DNA of 9,136 nucleotides from Candidatus Bathyarchaeota archaeon (GTDB lineage: Archaea; Thermoproteota; Bathyarchaeia; TCS64). The translations under genes and the position numbers were made by a program. Below are positions 5,889 through 9,136 of this stretch, piece by piece (within the stretch, counting starts at the first letter, position 1; every line of letters starts with the position of its first letter). The stretch spans positions 1-9,136 of the forward strand of contig DAOVEE010000068.1 in assembly GCA_030669135.1 (NCBI GenBank), read 5' to 3'. The notes beneath the pieces were generated by a model. That model had not been told where the DNA came from and ran no database searches. It saw only the letters and a list, made by a program, of their open reading frames with translations.

Positions 5889-5917
5889 AGGTAACGCGCA
5901 CACTCAATGTGAAGACG

Positions 5918-6790
5918 ATGTTAGGCAAGGGATTCGTCGACAGGTACGTGGAGATCAGCCGTGAGAAGGACAGCTTCCTCTGCGTCGGAATCGACCCGAC
6001 GACGAGGGACATCAGGCAGAGGTACGTGGTGCCCCCGCCGCTCATAGAGGCCAGAGGCAGCAGGGAGGGGCTCAAGGAGTTCTCCCTCAACGTCATCGAC
6101 GCCGTCACCCCCTACGCGCCGGTGATAAAACCCAACGCCCAGTTCCTAGTCTACGCCCTCTGCTTTGACGACCTCAAGGAGATCGTGGACAAGATCCATG
6201 ACGGCGGCAGCCTGGCCCTCCTCGACATCAAACTATCTGACATAGGCACCTCGATGGACGCGGGGCTACACTGGATAGACCGTCTGGGCTTCGACGCCGT
6301 GACATTCAGCCCCTTCCCGGGCTACGAGAACGGCGTCGACGCCGTCTACAGGTGGGCCCGGGAGAGGGATAAGGGGATATTCGCCCTCTGCCGCATGAGC
6401 AATCCGGGCACCCACGACTACCAGTCCAGGCTTATGGACGGGGAGCCGTTCTACGTCCGCCTCGCCCGGGACGCACACGCCCACGGCAGCAACGGCTACG
6501 TCGTGGGCTGCACCGCCTCGGAGGAGCTAGGCATAGTCAGGAAGATCATCGGCGAGGAGTGCCTCATCCTGGCGCCCGGCCTTGGGGCTCAGGGAGGCGA
6601 CCCCATGACGGCGCTGAGGCTTGGCGCCAACAGCCAAGGGGAGCGGCTCATAGTCTCGTCGTCCCGGTCGATCAACTTCGCGTACGAGTCCCTGGGCTGG
6701 GACTGGGCGAGGTACCCGGAGGCAGCCGCCAAGACGGCTGAGGAGAAACGCGACGAGCTCAACCTCATCCGCAGAAGACTCGGGAAATAA
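5918..6790 (+). CDS. pyrF: orotidine 5'-phosphate decarboxylase (PyrF)
   Basis: This enzyme turns OMP into UMP, the last step of de novo pyrimidine synthesis, in the cytoplasm. The TIM-barrel signature is present: CVGIDP (Asp26), VIKPNAQF (Lys71), the catalytic LLDIKLSDIG (Asp103, Lys105, Asp108), SPFPGYENG, and the phosphate-binding LAPGLGAQGGDP followed by SSSRSI. At 290 residues and with DIKxxDIG, GIDPTT and GLGAQGG it resembles the long 'type 2' form known from mycobacteria and some other bacteria more than the roughly 210-residue form common in archaea. ATG 5918 fits the family N-terminus; GTG 5909 is also possible. Both lie at the predicted transcript start, so the message may be leaderless. 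The ORF extends upstream to 5816, but that overlaps the divergent gene and its promoter. Other pyrimidine genes are not nearby. Confidence 0.92.
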   Translation: MLGKGFVDRYVEISREKDSFLCVGIDPTTRDIRQRYVVPPPLIEARGSREGLKEFSLNVIDAVTPYAPVIKPNAQFLVYALCFDDLKEIVDKIHDGGSLALLDIKLSDIGTSMDAGLHWIDRLGFDAVTFSPFPGYENGVDAVYRWARERDKGIFALCRMSNPGTHDYQSRLMDGEPFYVRLARDAHAHGSNGYVVGCTASEELGIVRKIIGEECLILAPGLGAQGGDPMTALRLGANSQGERLIVSSSRSINFAYESLGWDWARYPEAAAKTAEEKRDELNLIRRRLGK

Positions 6791-6797
6791 TTACCGG

Positions 6798-6809
6798 ATA
6801 AATTAATAA
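6798..6809 (+). promoter_or_regulatory. TATA-like box for the por operon
   Basis: ATAAATTAATAA is the most A/T-rich run in the window, between pyrF and porG. Its centre predicts a transcript start near 6828, just before the ribosome binding site of porG. Confidence 0.55.
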
Positions 6810-6828
6810 CGAGACCCTCCAACATAAT

Positions 6829-6834
6829 GGGAGG
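6829..6834 (+). promoter_or_regulatory. ribosome binding site of porG
   Basis: GGGAGG, 9 bases before TTG 6844. It supports the TTG start; the nearby ATG at 6827 is in another frame and stops after seven codons. Confidence 0.7.
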
Positions 6835-6843
6835 TTTAAACGG

Positions 6844-7404
6844 TTGACCAGTAAGATCTATGAGGTCAGGTTCCACGGCCGGGGCGGCCAGGGAGCCTGG
6901 ACGGCCTCGCTCCTCCTCGCCCAGGCGGGGCTCATGGAGGAGAAGAACATACAGAGTTTCCCCGCGTTCGGACCTGAGCGCGCCGGCGCCCCCATCACGG
7001 CATTCACCAGGATCAGCGACGAGAAGATCCAGCTCCATTCAAGCATCTACGAGCCGGATGTCGTCGCAGTCCTGGACCCCACTCTTCTCGGGCCCGCCGT
7101 CTCGGTGGGCATCCAGAAAGGCACGAAGCTCATAGTCAACACCGACGAGTCGGCGGACGCCGTCAGGAAGAAGCTTGGCCTGAAGAACGTGGAGACCTGG
7201 ACCGTGGACGCCACCACCCTCGCCCTGGACGTGCTGGGTAGGCCCATCACGAACACCGCGATGCTGGGGACCATAGTCAAGGCCACGGACGTGGTGAAGC
7301 TGGAGAGTCTAATCGAAGTCGTGAAGTCTCGTTTCGAGGGCAAGATCGGTGAACTCAACGCGGATCTAGTGAAGAAGGCTTACAAGGAGGCGAAGATGGG
7401 ATGA
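6844..7404 (+). CDS. porG: pyruvate:ferredoxin oxidoreductase, gamma subunit
   Basis: Gamma subunit (186 residues, usual length) of the four-subunit 2-oxoacid:ferredoxin oxidoreductase, which converts pyruvate and CoA to acetyl-CoA and CO2 with reduction of ferredoxin. The diagnostic N-terminus FHGRGGQGAWTAS (about residues 9-21) and the FPAFGPERAGAP segment (38-49) match the gamma domain of the family. The start is TTG with a strong ribosome binding site. It is the first gene of the operon; its stop overlaps the porD start as ATGA, so the two are translationally coupled. Pyruvate is the likely substrate, given the gamma-delta-alpha-beta set, but related enzymes for 2-oxoisovalerate or 2-oxoglutarate share the architecture. 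Confidence 0.92.
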   Translation: MTSKIYEVRFHGRGGQGAWTASLLLAQAGLMEEKNIQSFPAFGPERAGAPITAFTRISDEKIQLHSSIYEPDVVAVLDPTLLGPAVSVGIQKGTKLIVNTDESADAVRKKLGLKNVETWTVDATTLALDVLGRPITNTAMLGTIVKATDVVKLESLIEVVKSRFEGKIGELNADLVKKAYKEAKMG

Positions 7405-7673
7405 GCAAGGAACGTACGTGGCAGGAGCTGCCCAAGGGAGCCGTGAGCTACAGGCCGAGCATGGAGTACAAGACTGGCGACTGGGGCGTAGACGCCCCCA
7501 AGATCGACCTAGACAAGTGCGTCAAGTGCAACATGTGTCACTTCTACTGCCCCGAGGGGTGCATCCACGTCGAGGAGGACGGAACCCCGGTGCCCGACCT
7601 GGAGTACTGCAAGGGCTGCGGCATCTGCGCCAAGGAATGCCCGGTAAAGGCGATAGAGATGGTGAGGAAGTAA
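7401..7673 (+). CDS. porD: pyruvate:ferredoxin oxidoreductase, delta subunit (2x[4Fe-4S])
   Basis: A 90-residue ferredoxin-like subunit that passes electrons from the catalytic site to external ferredoxin. Two cluster motifs are complete: Cys40-43-46-50 (CVKCNMCHFYC) and Cys70-73-76-80 (CKGCGICAKEC), each followed by Pro. The first is followed by PEGC, with the extra Cys54 typical of delta subunits. The N-terminal 35 residues (ELPKGAVSYRPS, KTGDWGVDAPKID) match the extension of Por delta rather than a free ferredoxin. The ATG overlaps the porG stop, and its TAA overlaps the porA ATG by one base. Confidence 0.95.
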   Translation: MSKERTWQELPKGAVSYRPSMEYKTGDWGVDAPKIDLDKCVKCNMCHFYCPEGCIHVEEDGTPVPDLEYCKGCGICAKECPVKAIEMVRK

Positions 7674-8890
7674 TGGTTGAACAGAAGCTTATGGGACTCA
7701 ACGGCGACGAGGCGGTCGCCTACGCCACCAAGCAGGTCAACCCGGACATCGTGGCCGCTTACCCTATCACCCCCCAGACAATCATCGTGGAGCGTTTCAG
7801 CGAGTACTTTGCCGACCGTGAGGTCGACACCGAGTTCGTCGCGGTGGAGTCGGAGCACAGCGCCATGAGCAGCTGTGTCGGCGCCAGCGCCGCGGGGGCG
7901 CGTGCGTTCACCGCCACCGCCGCCAACGGCCTAGCCCTCATGTGGGAGATCGTCTACATAGCGTCCAGCCTCCGGCTGCCGATAGTGATGGCTGTGGTAA
8001 ACAGGGCGCTGAGCGGCCCCATCAACATCCACAACGACCACAGCGACACCATGGGCGCCAGAGACAGCGGCTGGATACAGATCTACTGCGAGAACGCGCA
8101 GGAGGTCTACGACGCCAGCATCGCGGCGTGGAGGATCGCCGAACACCTGAAGGTCCAGCTACCCGTAATGGTGTGCCTCGACGGATTTACCCTGAGCCAC
8201 ACTATGGAGAACGTCATGACTCTACCCGACGACGCGGTCCAGAAGTTCGTCGGCGAACGACCGTTCATCGAGGTAGAGGGCCACATGGGTAAGGGTGAGC
8301 TCAGGCTCAACCCCGAGATGCCCCTGACAATGGGTCCGCTAGACCTCCAGGACTTCTACTACGAACACAAGATCCACCAAGTCGACGCCATGGAGCAGGC
8401 GTTGAAGTACATGAAGAACGTGGACGCGGAGTGGGCCAAGGTCAGCGGACGCAGCTACAAGTACGTCGAGCCCTACCTGATGGAGGACGCCGAGGTCGCC
8501 CTCATCGGCATGGGCTCCATGATGGGAACCGTCCGCCACATGGTGGACGAACTGCGCGCAGAGGGCGTCAAGGCCGGCATGATAAAGCTAAGGCTGTTCA
8601 GGCCGTTCCCTGTGGACGCCATCAAGAAGGCCGTCGGCGACATCCCCGTGCTGGGCGTCATTGAGAAGTGCATAAGCTTCGGCGCCCCCGCGAGCCCACT
8701 GATGGAGGAGCTGATGACCGTCTACTACCACGACAAGGAGAAGCCCATGATAGCCAACTACGTCGTCGGCCTAGGAGGCAGGGACGTGAGCCCCGACATG
8801 ATAAGGGAGGCCTACAAGAGCATGGCCAAGATCAAGAAGACGGGCAAGGTGGACAAGCTATCCACCTACATAGGAGTGAGAGGTGATTAA
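7673..8890 (+). CDS. porA: pyruvate:ferredoxin oxidoreductase, alpha subunit
   Basis: Alpha subunit, 405 residues, the usual length. Visible motifs are LNGDEAVAYA at the start, YPITPQT (30-36), VESEHSA (58-64), the INIHNDHSDTMGARDSGW segment around residue 120-140, and the second domain beginning VALIGMGSMMG near 280 and LRLFRPFPVDAIKKAV. With beta it forms the thiamine-diphosphate active site and binds the 2-oxoacid. ATG 7673 overlaps the porD stop in TAATG. The frame is open further upstream to 7418, but that part is the wrong frame of porD. The gene ends one base before porB. Confidence 0.95.
   Translation: MVEQKLMGLNGDEAVAYATKQVNPDIVAAYPITPQTIIVERFSEYFADREVDTEFVAVESEHSAMSSCVGASAAGARAFTATAANGLALMWEIVYIASSLRLPIVMAVVNRALSGPINIHNDHSDTMGARDSGWIQIYCENAQEVYDASIAAWRIAEHLKVQLPVMVCLDGFTLSHTMENVMTLPDDAVQKFVGERPFIEVEGHMGKGELRLNPEMPLTMGPLDLQDFYYEHKIHQVDAMEQALKYMKNVDAEWAKVSGRSYKYVEPYLMEDAEVALIGMGSMMGTVRHMVDELRAEGVKAGMIKLRLFRPFPVDAIKKAVGDIPVLGVIEKCISFGAPASPLMEELMTVYYHDKEKPMIANYVVGLGGRDVSPDMIREAYKSMAKIKKTGKVDKLSTYIGVRGD
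8879..8886 (+). promoter_or_regulatory. ribosome binding site of porB
   Basis: GAGGTGAT, inside the last codons of porA and 5 bases before ATG 8892. It is a near-perfect match to the 16S 3' end and fixes the porB start. Confidence 0.75.
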
Positions 8891-8891
8891 C

Positions 8892-9136
8892 ATGAGGAAG
8901 CTAACACTGAAGGAAGCAGCGCAGATAGAGGACACCCTGACCAGCGGCCACAGGCTCTGCCCAGGATGCGCACACTCCATCGTCGCCAGGATGATAATGA
9001 AGGCCGCCTCCGACAAACCCACGTTCGTCACCAACGCCACGGGGTGCCTAGAGGTTGCGACCACCATCTTCCCGTTCACCAGCTGGAAGGTGCCGTTTCT
9101 CCACAACGCCTTCGAGAACGCGGCGGCCAACGCCAG
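8892..9136 (+). CDS. porB: pyruvate:ferredoxin oxidoreductase, beta subunit, N-terminal part
   Basis: The first 81 residues are inside the window; the gene runs off the right edge, so it is missing from most ORF lists. The beta subunit binds thiamine diphosphate and a [4Fe-4S] cluster. GHRLCPGCAH (Cys23, Cys26) and the third ligand in NATGCLEV (Cys52) are seen; the fourth cysteine and the GDG thiamine-binding motif lie downstream. TTIFPFTSWKVPFLHNAFEN is characteristic of Por beta. It completes the order gamma-delta-alpha-beta seen in many thermophilic archaea. Confidence 0.93.
   Translation, partial: MRKLTLKEAAQIEDTLTSGHRLCPGCAHSIVARMIMKAASDKPTFVTNATGCLEVATTIFPFTSWKVPFLHNAFENAAANA

Noticed and set aside
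5816..5917. Upstream extension of pyrF
   Set aside because: It runs through the shared promoter and into the divergent coiled-coil gene; PyrF family similarity begins after 5918.
6834..6841. GTTTAAAC palindrome before porG
   Set aside because: It could look like a TATA box or operator, but lies only a few bases before the start codon, too close for a promoter; it is probably just the spacer after the ribosome binding site.
7418..7672. Extension of porA into porD
   Set aside because: It is an Arg/Gly-rich shifted-frame translation of porD, which is certain from its cysteine motifs.
1..9136. tRNA, rRNA, CRISPR, insertion sequence or terminal repeats
   Set aside because: Gaps between genes are all under 100 bases and none shows a cloverleaf, repeat-spacer pattern or transposase reading frame.

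Overview
The window comes from a GC-rich archaeon. The evidence is archaeal RNA polymerase subunits Rpo12 and Rpo5, a four-subunit ferredoxin-linked 2-oxoacid oxidoreductase, A/T-rich TATA-like boxes about 25 bases before start codons, and many GTG/TTG starts with GGAG-type ribosome binding sites. The long, eukaryote-like Rpo5 and a 'type 2'-looking OMP decarboxylase make me lean to a TACK archaeon, perhaps a thermophilic, anaerobic member of the Thaumarchaeota/Aigarchaeota side. This is inference; no rRNA or taxon marker is present to settle it.

Layout. From 2613 down to 1, on the minus strand, lie an Alg7/WecA/MraY-type GlcNAc-1-phosphate transferase (lipid carrier charging for glycosylation), a 100-residue membrane-anchored protein with its own TATA-like box, a TatD-family metal-dependent hydrolase, and the N-terminal part of a DUF1614-like membrane protein that runs off the left edge. 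Diverging from 2654 on the plus strand is a large radical SAM protein. It has an N-terminal B12-binding-like Rossmann domain, an expanded seven-cysteine cluster region and a C-terminal TRAM-like domain. After a short promoter gap come rpo12 and rpo5 (rpoP, rpoH), two bases apart. Rpo5 is about twice the usual archaeal length.

Converging on rpo5 is a minus-strand pair of unknown genes (5838 to 5024): a coiled-coil/linker protein coupled by a GTGA overlap to a small helix-turn-helix-like protein. The last gene and rpo5 use the same palindromic CTAG as their two stop codons. The unknown pair shares one symmetric TATA region with pyrF, which runs the other way. After pyrF comes a tightly coupled porG-porD-porA-porB operon; porB is cut off by the right edge.

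Most of the window is core archaeal physiology: transcription, pyrimidine synthesis, central carbon metabolism and surface glycosylation. There is no mobile element, CRISPR array, tRNA or rRNA that I can see, and no gene-free stretch over 300 bases. The least explained parts are the extended Rpo5, the seven-cysteine radical SAM/TRAM protein and the unknown coiled-coil/HTH pair.
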